Source: Micrococcales bacterium (GTDB lineage: Bacteria; Actinomycetota; Actinomycetes; Actinomycetales; Cellulomonadaceae). Taken from it: a DNA stretch of 44,838 bases. Position 1 is the first letter of the stretch. The number at the start of each line of letters is the position of its first letter. The stretch spans positions 1-44,838 of the forward strand of contig WRET01000022.1 of the NCBI GenBank assembly GCA_009779195.1, read 5' to 3'. Under the pieces are notes generated by a model, which saw only the letters and a list, made by a program, of their open reading frames with translations, was not told the origin of the DNA and searched no databases. Below, piece after piece: positions 23,166 to 32,127 of this stretch. Position numbers and translations under genes: made by a program.

Positions 23166-25474
23166 TAGTCGACACCCTTGAGGGCTTCGACCACGTCGAC
23201 CCGGCCGATACGCCGGCCCAGCAGCAGCGTGGTCAACGACGAGACGAGCGTGGCCAGGCCCAGCGCGACCGCCACCGACACCGCGGAGATGCGCACCGTG
23301 TAGCTGACGACGGTGGTGTTGAACTGGGCGACGTACACCGACAAGAACCACAACCCGCCGGGCACGCCCAGGGCCAGGCCGACGACGGTCATGACGGTGT
23401 TGTCGACCATGGACAGCCTGCGTAGCTCAGAGTTGGGCAGACCCAGCACCTTGAGGGTGGCGTACTGGCGCCGACGCTCGTCGAAGGTCAACGAGCCCAG
23501 CGCGTACAGCACCACCACGGTCAGCACCACGGCGAACACGCGCAGCACCATGAAGATGCCCTTCAGGGCGTCCATGAGGCTCAGGGCGTTGTCGCGCTGC
23601 GTGGCACGGTCGACGAGGAACGACACGTACGGGCTGGTGGCCAGCTCGCGCAGGTCGGCGTCGTCGCCGACGAGCGCGGACGTGGGGACGAACGGCAGGC
23701 CCGCACCGGTCCAGGTGTCGCCAGAGATGACGAAGCCCTGCGGCGCGGCACGGTCGGCGACGTCGTCGACGCCGAGCTGTGCCGTGCCCATACCTTGCGG
23801 CAGCACCAGCGTGGCGGTGTCCCCTGGGCCCAGGGCGAGCCGGGCCGCGGCGGCCTTGGTGAGCCACACGCCGTTGCCGCCCAGGTGGTCGCCGGACGTG
23901 CTGGTCAGCGGGAACCGGGCTCCGCTGCCCAGGACGGTCACGGTGGTGCGGGTCCCGTCGGCGGTGGCCACCGGCAGCTGCATGAGCAGCTGGGGGGACG
24001 TGCCCAGCGGCAGGGTCTCGACAGCCTGCGGTGGGGTGCCCAGGACGAAGTCCACACGGGCTGCGTACGGGGCACGCTGCGGGCTGTAGCTGGCCTCGGC
24101 CTCCCCGGCGATGGTGTCGGGCAGGCCGAACCCGGCGAACAGCAGCATCATCGACCCGACGACGCCGACCACGCCCATGAAGACCCGCACAGGGTTGGCC
24201 GTGGCGTCACGTGTGGCCCACCGTGCCGGGTACGACAACCCCGCGAGCTTGCCGGCCTTGGTGCCGCGGCTGGTCATGGGAACCCCCGGGCGCAACAGCT
24301 CGGCTGGTTCCCCGCGGGTGCACGAGCGGGCGGCCAACGCAGCCCCGGCCAGGCACGCAGCCAGCACCACCGCCGCCACGACCAGCGGCGCCGGGGTGAA
24401 CGCGACCGACCAGGACGGCAGGTCGAACTGCGGTTCTTGGCTGCGCAGCACCGCCATCGACAGCACCGGGGCCACGGCCAGCCCCGCCAGCACACCAGCC
24501 CCCCCGGCGACCAGCGCGAACGTGGAGAAGTGCCGGACGAGCTCGCCGCGGCTGAACCCCAGGGCACGCAGCATGCCGATCTGCTTGGCCTGGGCGTCGA
24601 CCAGCCGGCGCACCGAGGTGTACATGGCCAGCACGGCGACCAGCACGAACAGGCCGGAGAACAGCAGCGACAGGTTCCGGATCGTGGTGACGCGGTCGAA
24701 CGCCTGCGCGACGGTCGCCTTGGTGGTGCGGTCGTCCAGCGAGACCAGCCTCGTGCCGACCTCCTCACGGACCTGCCGCTCGACCACCGACGCGTCCCCG
24801 TCGACGCGCAGCAGCACGGCCGTGGCCGGCAGCGGCGCACCGCCGTACAGCTCGGCGGCGACCGCGGGGGTCACATACCCGTACCCGTAGGCGTATGGGT
24901 CAGGGACGGTCAGGTCTGGGGAGCGCACGTCGTACACCCGGTCTGGGGACATCACTGTGCCGGCCAGGGTGTACGACCCGTGCCCTGCGGCGCTGGCCAG
25001 GCGCACCGTGGCACCAGGGGCCAGGCTGTGGGCACCGGCGAGGCGGTCGTCGAGCCACACGCTGGTGCCCTGCGCGGCCAGGGAGGAGCCGGACATGGTC
25101 TGGGGCCGCGAGACCTTCCACGACGGGTCGTCGACGATGACCAGGTCGAGCCACACCTCGCCCTCGGAGGTGACCAGCCGCGCCGGCGCCTGGGTCCGTG
25201 TCTCGACGGCGCTGACCCCGGGGAGCGCCGCGAGACGGGCGGTGTCGTCGGGGGTCACACCGGTGGTGGTGAGCCACAGGTCGGCCATGGACGAGTCGGC
25301 GGCGAACTGGTCGAGGTTGGTGCGCAGCCCGTTCCAGGCGCCTTCGAGCCCGGTGTAGGCGGCCACGGACATACAGGCCATGGCGAACACCGCGACGAAC
25401 TGCGTCCACGACGCCCGGACGTCTCCCCAGACCATACGCCGCTGGTACCGCGACCTGGTGGGGGCTCTGGTCAC
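23165..25474 (-). CDS. ABC transporter permease with two FtsX domains
   Basis: 769 aa from GTG 25474, overlapping the ATPase stop as GTGA. It begins with a cytoplasmic segment and a helix (FVAVFAMACMSVAAYTG), a large outside domain, then helices of the first FtsX unit (NLSLLFSGLFVLVAVLAMYT, ALVAGGAGVLAGLAVAPVL, PLVVAAVVLAACLAGAAL), a second outside domain and a second FtsX unit ending in AVALGLATLVSSLTTLLLG. The cytoplasmic motifs QIGMLRALGFSRGELVRH and QYATLKVLGLPNSELRRL are the coupling helices typical of the family. With the ATPase it forms a MacB/Lol-like exporter, probably for the product of this operon. Confidence 0.93.
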   Translation of the reverse strand: MTRAPTRSRYQRRMVWGDVRASWTQFVAVFAMACMSVAAYTGLEGAWNGLRTNLDQFAADSSMADLWLTTTGVTPDDTARLAALPGVSAVETRTQAPARLVTSEGEVWLDLVIVDDPSWKVSRPQTMSGSSLAAQGTSVWLDDRLAGAHSLAPGATVRLASAAGHGSYTLAGTVMSPDRVYDVRSPDLTVPDPYAYGYGYVTPAVAAELYGGAPLPATAVLLRVDGDASVVERQVREEVGTRLVSLDDRTTKATVAQAFDRVTTIRNLSLLFSGLFVLVAVLAMYTSVRRLVDAQAKQIGMLRALGFSRGELVRHFSTFALVAGGAGVLAGLAVAPVLSMAVLRSQEPQFDLPSWSVAFTPAPLVVAAVVLAACLAGAALAARSCTRGEPAELLRPGVPMTSRGTKAGKLAGLSYPARWATRDATANPVRVFMGVVGVVGSMMLLFAGFGLPDTIAGEAEASYSPQRAPYAARVDFVLGTPPQAVETLPLGTSPQLLMQLPVATADGTRTTVTVLGSGARFPLTSTSGDHLGGNGVWLTKAAAARLALGPGDTATLVLPQGMGTAQLGVDDVADRAAPQGFVISGDTWTGAGLPFVPTSALVGDDADLRELATSPYVSFLVDRATQRDNALSLMDALKGIFMVLRVFAVVLTVVVLYALGSLTFDERRRQYATLKVLGLPNSELRRLSMVDNTVMTVVGLALGVPGGLWFLSVYVAQFNTTVVSYTVRISAVSVAVALGLATLVSSLTTLLLGRRIGRVDVVEALKGVD

Positions 25475-26352
25475 TGCGGGCTCCCCACGACCCGTCCGTC
25501 CCGCAGGATCACGACCTGGTCGGCGATCTCCTCGAAGGAGTGGTTGTGGGTCACCACGACGACGGCAGCAGCCTGGGCGGCAGCAGCCAGCGCCTCCATC
25601 ACCTCGGCACCGGTACGTGAGTCCAGGGCGCCGGTGGGCTCGTCGGCCAGCAGCAGGGCTGGGCGTTTGGCCAGCGCCCGGGCGATAGCCACGCGCTGCA
25701 TCTGCCCGCCGGACAGCTCGTACGGGAACGACCCGCCGCGGTCGCCCAGACCCAGCAGGGCCAGCGCGTCGCGCGGGGGCACCGGAGAGCGGCCGCCGGC
25801 CCTGCGGGACCGGGACGAGCCGATACCGACGTTCTCCGCAGCGGTCAGCGTCGGGATGAGGTTGTAGTGCTGGAACACGAACCCGACCTGGTCGCGCCGG
25901 TACCGGGTCAGCGCTGCGTCGGACAGCGTGTGCACCGCGGTGCCAGCGCACACGACCGTGCCAGACGTCGGCCGGTCCATCCCGCCGAGCAGGTTCAGCA
26001 CCGTGGACTTGCCTGACCCAGACGCCCCCAGCACCACGGTGACCTGGCCGTGGAGGATATCCAGGTCGATGCCGTCGAGCGCCACGATCTCCTGGGATCC
26101 GCTGCGGTACACCTTCGTCAGGCTCCGTGCCTCGATGACAGTCTTCGGGGCGGGGCGTGCTTCGGCCGGGGCGTCCACGGGGACTGCACCAGGGCGCACG
26201 GTGGTGCCTGCCGTGGGGCCAGCCGACGCATGAGGCCTAGGACGCGCGATCGGCGTCGTCGGGGTCTGTCTCGCCAGAGCCGCGGCACGGGCAGGACGTG
26301 TGACGGTGATGCCCTCAGCCGTAGGTGCTGGCGCCGGGTCGCCTGTCGTCAC
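25471..26352 (-). CDS. ABC transporter ATP-binding protein (MacB/LolD-like)
   Basis: 293 aa from GTG 26352, 4 nt after the KS-protein stop. Residues about 70-293 are a complete ATPase: Walker A LGASGSGKST, Q-loop FVFQHYNLIPTLTA, signature YELSGGQMQRVAIARAL, Walker B ALLLADEPTGALD and H-loop VTHN. Residues 1-68 are an Ala/Pro/Thr-rich extension absent from typical members; no better start is visible. It powers the FtsX-type permease encoded next. Confidence 0.94.
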   Translation of the reverse strand: MTTGDPAPAPTAEGITVTRPARAAALARQTPTTPIARPRPHASAGPTAGTTVRPGAVPVDAPAEARPAPKTVIEARSLTKVYRSGSQEIVALDGIDLDILHGQVTVVLGASGSGKSTVLNLLGGMDRPTSGTVVCAGTAVHTLSDAALTRYRRDQVGFVFQHYNLIPTLTAAENVGIGSSRSRRAGGRSPVPPRDALALLGLGDRGGSFPYELSGGQMQRVAIARALAKRPALLLADEPTGALDSRTGAEVMEALAAAAQAAAVVVVTHNHSFEEIADQVVILRDGRVVGSPQ

Positions 26353-26356
26353 GGCC

Positions 26357-28843
26357 TCACCGCCCGACCAGGCTGATGATGGCCTGCGCGATGGTCTGCA
26401 CGGCGTCGGGGCGGCGCATCACCGAGTAGTGGTCTCCGGTGGCGGTGAAGTGCGTGGGTTCGTCGCCCAGGTACGGGCGCCACTCGCGCACCGACGTCGC
26501 GGTGATACCCAGCAGGTCCAGCACCTCGGGGTCCTCTGGTTCGGGTGCCTCGACGAGCACCACCGGGCAGTGCAGCGGCCGGTCGGGCAGCCACTGTTTG
26601 AGCACCCGGTGGTTGTCGACCCACACTGCGTAGAGCTCTTCGAGCTGGTCGACGGTCGGGGCGGACCCCGCCGGCAAGACGACCCGCTCCATCACCTGCC
26701 GGACGCTGGCCGGCCCAGGCGCCGCTGGCCGCAGCTGTGCACCGGGGAACATCTGGCGCATCAGCAGGGGGAAGGCGTGCAGGTAGTCCTGCTCGGTGCA
26801 GGTGCCGTTGATGTACGCGTGCGGCGGGTGCGAGTCGACCATGACGACGCCCACGTCGTCCACCCCGTCGTCGGCCAGCTGCAGGGCCATCTCGGCGGCG
26901 AGGTTGCCGCCCAGGGACCACCCTCCCAACCAGTACGGGCCGTGCGGCTGCTCGGCACGCACCGCGCGCACGTACACCCGGGCCAGGTCACGCAGGCTCA
27001 GGTCCTGGCCGAGGGCCGACATGGGGAAGTTCAGCCCGCGCATCCCGTACGGCAGCTGGCACACCAGGTCGAGGTAGCACACCGTCGTCCCACCGGCTGG
27101 GTGCACCAAGAACACCGCCGGGGAGCCTTCGGACAGCGCCACCACCCCGGCAGCAGGAAGCTTCCGCGCGCAGGCCCGGGCGGTGCCCGCCACGGCAGGG
27201 TCCGGCTCCCTGGCAGGCCCAGGACGCTGGCGGGCCAGGTGCTCGGCGAGGCGGCGTGGTGTGCGCACCTGCTGCACCTCGGTGACCTCCAGGTGCACCC
27301 CGGTGGTCTCCAGGTCCGCCAGCAGGCCCAGCACCGCGAACGAGTCGCCGACCTCGAACAAGTCGTCGTCAGCCTCGACCGTTGGGTCCATGAACGCCTC
27401 GCGGGTCATCGCCAGCACCTGCTCCACAGTGGGCACGAGCGCATCCGTGCCACCAGGGGCCGGGGCCTCGGCGACGGCCGGCGCGGTCGCCACGGCAGGC
27501 GCGGTGGCTTCTGGCCAGTACCGGGCCCGGGCCGACGGGCGTACGACGCTGGCCGGGCGTGAGCCTGGCAGTGTGGTGCTGGCCACGACCACGTGGGCGT
27601 TGGCCCCGCCCATCCCGAACGACGACACCCCGGCGCTCATCGGCCCGTCCACCTCCTGCGCGCAGACCGGGACCACCAGTCGGCCCAGGTCCAGCAGAGG
27701 GTTGGGTGTGGTGAACCCTGCCAGCGGTGCGATGGTGCGGTGGTGCACCACCAGGCACGCTTTGACCAGCCCGGCGACCCCCGCGGCGGCGTCCAGGTGC
27801 CCCATGGTGGCTTTCAGCGCCCCGATGGCCACCGGGGCGCCGGGTTCGGTCTGGTCCAGGCCCTGGACCAGACCCAGCACCTCGATGGGGTCGCCGAGCT
27901 GGGTGCCCGTGCCGTGCGTCTCGAGGTACCGCAGCGGAGCGCCCTGGCTGGCCGCTTCGGCGTGGGCCGCCGCGACCACCGCGGCCTGCCCGGCCACGCC
28001 CGGGGCGGAGAACCCCGCCCGGTCAGCGCCGTCGTTGTTGACCGCTGACCCGGTGACCAGCGCGTACACCCGGTCCGGGTCGATGTGCCCGGTGCGGGCC
28101 AGCACCACCACCGCCACCCCGTTGGCCTTGACAGTGCCTGCGGCGGACGCGTCGAACGGCCGGCAGTCACCCGCAGGGCTGAAGATCGACCCAGGTGGCG
28201 CCAGGTACCCGCCCAGGGACGGCAGGCTGATCGACGCCCCTCCGACGACAGCGAGGTCGCACTCGCCGCGCAGCAGCGACATCCGGGCCAGGTGCACCGC
28301 CGTCAGCGAGCTGGAGCACGCGGTCTGGACGACGACCGACGGACCGTCCAGGCCCAGCAGGTAGCTGGTGCGCGAAGCGAGGAAGTCTTTGTCGCAACCG
28401 ACGAGGGCGGCGTAGCCCAGGTCGTGGGAGTGCCACAGCCCGGCGTCGGCCAGCGGCCCGGTCAGGTAGCTGCTCGCGGTGCACGACGCGAAGACGCCGA
28501 CCCGTGCGGTGGTCGGCAGGGCGGTCCCCGCGTCGTCGAGGGCGGCGCGTGCCGTCTCGGCGAACACCCGCTGCTGGGGGTCCATGAGGACCGCCTCGCG
28601 CGGCGGCACCCCGAACGCCTCAGCGTCGAACAGGTCGACGTCCGACAGCGTCGAACGCACCGGGACGAAGTCTGGCCGGGCCACCAACCGCGGATCCCAC
28701 CCCCACGCCGCGGACTCGGCGGGGCTGACCGGTTCGAAAGTGGTCGCACCGGTGCGGACCACGTCCCACAGCTGGTCGAGCGTGTCAGCCTCGGGCAGCC
28801 GGCAGGCCATGCCGACGACGCCGACGGCTGTGTCGGCGGTCAT
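26357..28843 (-). CDS. Ketosynthase-carrier protein-thioesterase (AT-less PKS module)
   Basis: 828 aa, starting at ATG 28843 in an ATGA overlap with the NRPS. Domain order: ketosynthase about 1-425 with Cys176 (TACSSSL), His310 (ETHGTGT) and His349 (MGHLDAAAG), all catalytic residues present; an Ala/Pro linker to 465; a carrier domain about 470-540 with the phosphopantetheine Ser501 in EVGDSFAVL; a type I thioesterase about 575-828 with Ser643 in GWSLGG and His in TGDHYSV. There is no acyltransferase, ketoreductase or dehydratase domain. The KS could extend the acyl-threonyl chain with a malonyl unit supplied in trans, or, as in terminal-KS hybrids, take part in release. The thioesterase would release or cyclise the product. 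Confidence 0.93.
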   Translation of the reverse strand: MTADTAVGVVGMACRLPEADTLDQLWDVVRTGATTFEPVSPAESAAWGWDPRLVARPDFVPVRSTLSDVDLFDAEAFGVPPREAVLMDPQQRVFAETARAALDDAGTALPTTARVGVFASCTASSYLTGPLADAGLWHSHDLGYAALVGCDKDFLASRTSYLLGLDGPSVVVQTACSSSLTAVHLARMSLLRGECDLAVVGGASISLPSLGGYLAPPGSIFSPAGDCRPFDASAAGTVKANGVAVVVLARTGHIDPDRVYALVTGSAVNNDGADRAGFSAPGVAGQAAVVAAAHAEAASQGAPLRYLETHGTGTQLGDPIEVLGLVQGLDQTEPGAPVAIGALKATMGHLDAAAGVAGLVKACLVVHHRTIAPLAGFTTPNPLLDLGRLVVPVCAQEVDGPMSAGVSSFGMGGANAHVVVASTTLPGSRPASVVRPSARARYWPEATAPAVATAPAVAEAPAPGGTDALVPTVEQVLAMTREAFMDPTVEADDDLFEVGDSFAVLGLLADLETTGVHLEVTEVQQVRTPRRLAEHLARQRPGPAREPDPAVAGTARACARKLPAAGVVALSEGSPAVFLVHPAGGTTVCYLDLVCQLPYGMRGLNFPMSALGQDLSLRDLARVYVRAVRAEQPHGPYWLGGWSLGGNLAAEMALQLADDGVDDVGVVMVDSHPPHAYINGTCTEQDYLHAFPLLMRQMFPGAQLRPAAPGPASVRQVMERVVLPAGSAPTVDQLEELYAVWVDNHRVLKQWLPDRPLHCPVVLVEAPEPEDPEVLDLLGITATSVREWRPYLGDEPTHFTATGDHYSVMRRPDAVQTIAQAIISLVGR

Positions 28844-31800
28844 GACATGTCCTTTCCGGCGGCCACTGTCTGCGCCTGGGCAGCCGCCTGGTGCGACTCG
28901 ATATGGTCGGCCAGCTGTTGGGCGGTGGGGTGGGTGAACAGGTCCACCAAGGTCAACCAGTCGGCGTCGAACCGGCGGGCCAGCGCCTCGTGGACCTCCA
29001 TGACGTGCATCGACGTGCCGCCCACATCCATGAACCGGTCGTGCACCCCGACCGGCCCGGCCCCGATGACCTGCTCCCAGACACCGGCGACCTGCGCGGC
29101 GGCCGACAGCCCCGACGGCACCGCGGCGGGCTGCGTCGGCACGGTGAGCGCGTCGAGGTCAGGTTTGCCGTTCACCGTGGTGGGGATGTGGTCGACGAGG
29201 ACGATCCGCGCCGGGACCATGTAGTCCGGCAGCACCTGGGCTGCCGCGGCGCGGACCTGCTGCGCGTCGGTGCCGTCCTTGGGCACCACCCACGCGGCCA
29301 GGAACGGCTCGCGCCCGTCGGGGCGCACCGCACGGACCACCGCGGCGTGGACGGTGCCGGTGGATTCCAGCCCCGCGGCCACGTCGCCGGGCTCGACGCG
29401 GAACCCGCGCAGCTGGAGCTGGTCGTCGACGCGGCCGTGGTACACCAGGTCGTCACCGTCCCAGCACACCCGGTCACCTGACCGGTACGCCCGGACAGGA
29501 CCGTCGTCGCCGACGACCCAGCGGAAACGGTCACCGGTCAGGTCGGGCCGTCCGAGGTATCCGCGCGCCACCCCCAACCCGGTGACCAGCAGCTCTCCGG
29601 GAATTCCTGGCGGGCAGCGCCGCCCCAGCTCGTCGACCACCACGGCGCCCCACCCGGGCAGGGGCTGGCCGATGACCGACGTGCGGGGCCGGGCCAGGTC
29701 CGCTTGGCGCACCTGGTGGACGGTGGTGTGGACCGTCGTCTCGGTGATCCCGTACATGTTGACGAACGTCGCGGCGTGCAAGCCTGCGTCCAGCCACGCT
29801 GACACGTCTGGCGGGTACAGGGCCTCCCCGCCGAAGACCACCCAGCGCACGTGCGGCAGGTCCTGGCCGGTGCGCACCAGGGTGGTCCGCAGCCGGCGGA
29901 AGGCTGACGGGGTCTGGTTGAGCACGGTCACCTGGTGCGCGGCGGCCACCGTGACGAACGCCTCGGGGTTGGCGACCTGCTCGGGTGTGGGCACCACCAG
30001 GGTGTGGCCGTGGGCCAGCGCCCCGAACACCTCCCACACGCTGAAGTCGAACACCAAGGAGTGGAACAAGCACCAGACCTCGGCGGGTGGCTGGTCGAAC
30101 CGGAAGTGGGCGTCCGTGGCGTCCAGGAGGTCGACGATGGCGTGGCGTTCGACCATGACGCCCTTGGGCGCCCCTGTCGAACCTGAGGTGAAGATGACGT
30201 AGGCCAGGGCGTGCGGGTCGTACGACGGGCACGGCAGGCCGAGGTCCGCGCCAGCCAGGTCCGCGGGCACGGCGCCCTGGGTGGCCAGGTCTGCCACCCC
30301 CAGCGCTGGCGAGCCTGCCAGCGGCTCGCCGGTCGCGGTCACGACTGTCGGCGGCCCACCGAACCCGTCGGCCACCTGGGTGAGCACCGACCGCAGCCTC
30401 CCGGGCGGGCCTGTGGGGTCGACCGGGACGTACGCCCGGCCTGAGGCCAGCACCCCCAGCACCGTGACCACCGCGTCGAGGCTCTTGGGCACCGCCATGA
30501 CCACGGCCTTGGTGGCCTTGGCCGCGTCCAGGCCCCGGGCCACCGCGCCGGCACGGGCCACGAGCCCGCCGTAGGTCATGGTGGCGCAACCGTCGTCCGC
30601 CGGGACGCCCAGCTGCTCGACGTCGGGGGGAGGCACTTCAGGGGGAGGGACGTCGGGCGTCGTCGCCACGAGCGCGGGGGCGTCGGGCGTCCGGGCGGCC
30701 ACAGCCCAGATACGTTCGACCACGTCGCGGTACGGGCTGGCAGGGTCGTGCGCCTCCAGCCCCGGTGCCGACGGGACCTGTGCCGACGGGACCTGTGCCG
30801 GCACAGGTCCTGGTGGGCCACCGTCCGGTGGGCGCACCTGGGTGGTGTGCGCGGGCCGCTCCCACTGGGAGACGAACACCGACGGGCCGACCACAGGACC
30901 TGACGGGTCGTCGACCAGCGCCTGCAGCGTGTGGTCGAGCAGCGCGGCAGGCGCCGCCCCGGCCAGGTGCGACGCGACAGCGGTGCGGACGGTGAACCCC
31001 GCCTCGCCGCGGTCTTCGACAGTGACCACCAACGGGTACTGCACGCAGGTGCGCGGCACCGGCACCGGCTCGACGGTCAGGCCGGGCAGCGACAGGCCCA
31101 GGGGCTGGTCGTAGAACGTCACCGCGTTGTCCAGCCGCACCGCCCGCCCGTCCAGGACGTCAGCGTCGTCGCCGAGCAGGTCCAGGCCCTGGTTCGCCAT
31201 GAGCAGGCGGGTGCCAGCCTGCACCCGTGCCGCCACGGTCATCCACGTGTCGCGCCGGTCGATGGTCACCGGCAGCGCCAGCGTGTTGACGTACGACCCG
31301 ACAGCCCGGGCCGCCACCCGCGCGCGGTTGGCCACCGGCACGCCCAGAGTCACCTGCTTGGTGCCCGCCAGCTGCTGCAGGGTCGCCGCGTAGGCGGTGA
31401 AGAACGCGGTCGGCACACCGAAGGTCTGGGCGACCGGGGACGCGGCCAGCCGCTGCGCCCGTCGCCCGTCGACCACCAGCTCGTGGTGGGTCCCGGCGAT
31501 CCGGTCTCCGTCGCGTCGCGACAGCGTGGTGTGGCTGAAGGCATCGTGGTTCCGCAGCGCCTCGCGGTACGCGTCCTTGCCGCGGCGCAGCACAGGGACC
31601 GCAGGGGTGGACCCCGGGTGGTCGGCCAGCGGCGTGACGATGGAGGGCCAGCGTTCTGGGGGTGCGGCGTACAGCTCGGCGACGCACCCCAGCACCGTGG
31701 CGAACGAGAGCGCGTCTCCGACCAGGTGCGCAGCGCGCATGGTCAGGCAGCTGGTGGACGGGCCGACGTACAACGACACCTCGGCCAGGTCCGGCCCGCC

Positions 31801-32127
31801 CGGGTCGAGCGGGCCGGCGTCCAACGCCGCGGACAGTGCCGAGACCCCGGCGCGGACCGGGTCGGCTGTCTCGACAACCACCACCGCAGGGACCTGGTCG
31901 TCGACCAGCGCGACCAGCCGCCCGGAGCGGACCTCGAAACGTGTGCGCAGCCCTGGGCTGGCCGCGGCCGCCGCGTGCATGCACCGGCGCAGGAGCGCGG
32001 TGTCCAGGTCTCCGCTGATGGCGAAGGCGAACGCCAGGTCTGCGGAAGGGTCGGTGGGGTACGCCTGGGACCCCAGGTAGAGGTTGCGCTGGAAAAACTG
32101 CGCCGGGTACGTCTCCACGACCGTCAT
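28840..32127 (-). CDS. Nonribosomal peptide synthetase, C-A-T module (threonine-like A domain)
   Basis: 1095 aa from ATG 32127, overlapping the ligase stop as ATGA. Condensation-like domain about 1-430; its active-site motif is RAAHLVGDA, keeping the second His (134) and Asp (138) of HHxxxDG but not the first His or the Gly. Adenylation domain about 460-985 with YVIFTSGSTGAPKG (A3), FDFSVWE (A4), NMYGITETT (A5), YRSGD (A7) and NGK with the catalytic Lys (A10). The pocket residues read by eye give D-F-W-N-V-G-M-V-H-K, one change from the threonine code I know (DFWNIGMVHK). Carrier domain about 1005-1080, Ser1039 in DVGGTSMHV. No epimerase, cyclase or thioesterase. Being the only module, its C domain probably acylates the amino acid. 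Confidence 0.94.
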   Translation of the reverse strand: MTVVETYPAQFFQRNLYLGSQAYPTDPSADLAFAFAISGDLDTALLRRCMHAAAAASPGLRTRFEVRSGRLVALVDDQVPAVVVVETADPVRAGVSALSAALDAGPLDPGGPDLAEVSLYVGPSTSCLTMRAAHLVGDALSFATVLGCVAELYAAPPERWPSIVTPLADHPGSTPAVPVLRRGKDAYREALRNHDAFSHTTLSRRDGDRIAGTHHELVVDGRRAQRLAASPVAQTFGVPTAFFTAYAATLQQLAGTKQVTLGVPVANRARVAARAVGSYVNTLALPVTIDRRDTWMTVAARVQAGTRLLMANQGLDLLGDDADVLDGRAVRLDNAVTFYDQPLGLSLPGLTVEPVPVPRTCVQYPLVVTVEDRGEAGFTVRTAVASHLAGAAPAALLDHTLQALVDDPSGPVVGPSVFVSQWERPAHTTQVRPPDGGPPGPVPAQVPSAQVPSAPGLEAHDPASPYRDVVERIWAVAARTPDAPALVATTPDVPPPEVPPPDVEQLGVPADDGCATMTYGGLVARAGAVARGLDAAKATKAVVMAVPKSLDAVVTVLGVLASGRAYVPVDPTGPPGRLRSVLTQVADGFGGPPTVVTATGEPLAGSPALGVADLATQGAVPADLAGADLGLPCPSYDPHALAYVIFTSGSTGAPKGVMVERHAIVDLLDATDAHFRFDQPPAEVWCLFHSLVFDFSVWEVFGALAHGHTLVVPTPEQVANPEAFVTVAAAHQVTVLNQTPSAFRRLRTTLVRTGQDLPHVRWVVFGGEALYPPDVSAWLDAGLHAATFVNMYGITETTVHTTVHQVRQADLARPRTSVIGQPLPGWGAVVVDELGRRCPPGIPGELLVTGLGVARGYLGRPDLTGDRFRWVVGDDGPVRAYRSGDRVCWDGDDLVYHGRVDDQLQLRGFRVEPGDVAAGLESTGTVHAAVVRAVRPDGREPFLAAWVVPKDGTDAQQVRAAAAQVLPDYMVPARIVLVDHIPTTVNGKPDLDALTVPTQPAAVPSGLSAAAQVAGVWEQVIGAGPVGVHDRFMDVGGTSMHVMEVHEALARRFDADWLTLVDLFTHPTAQQLADHIESHQAAAQAQTVAAGKDMS

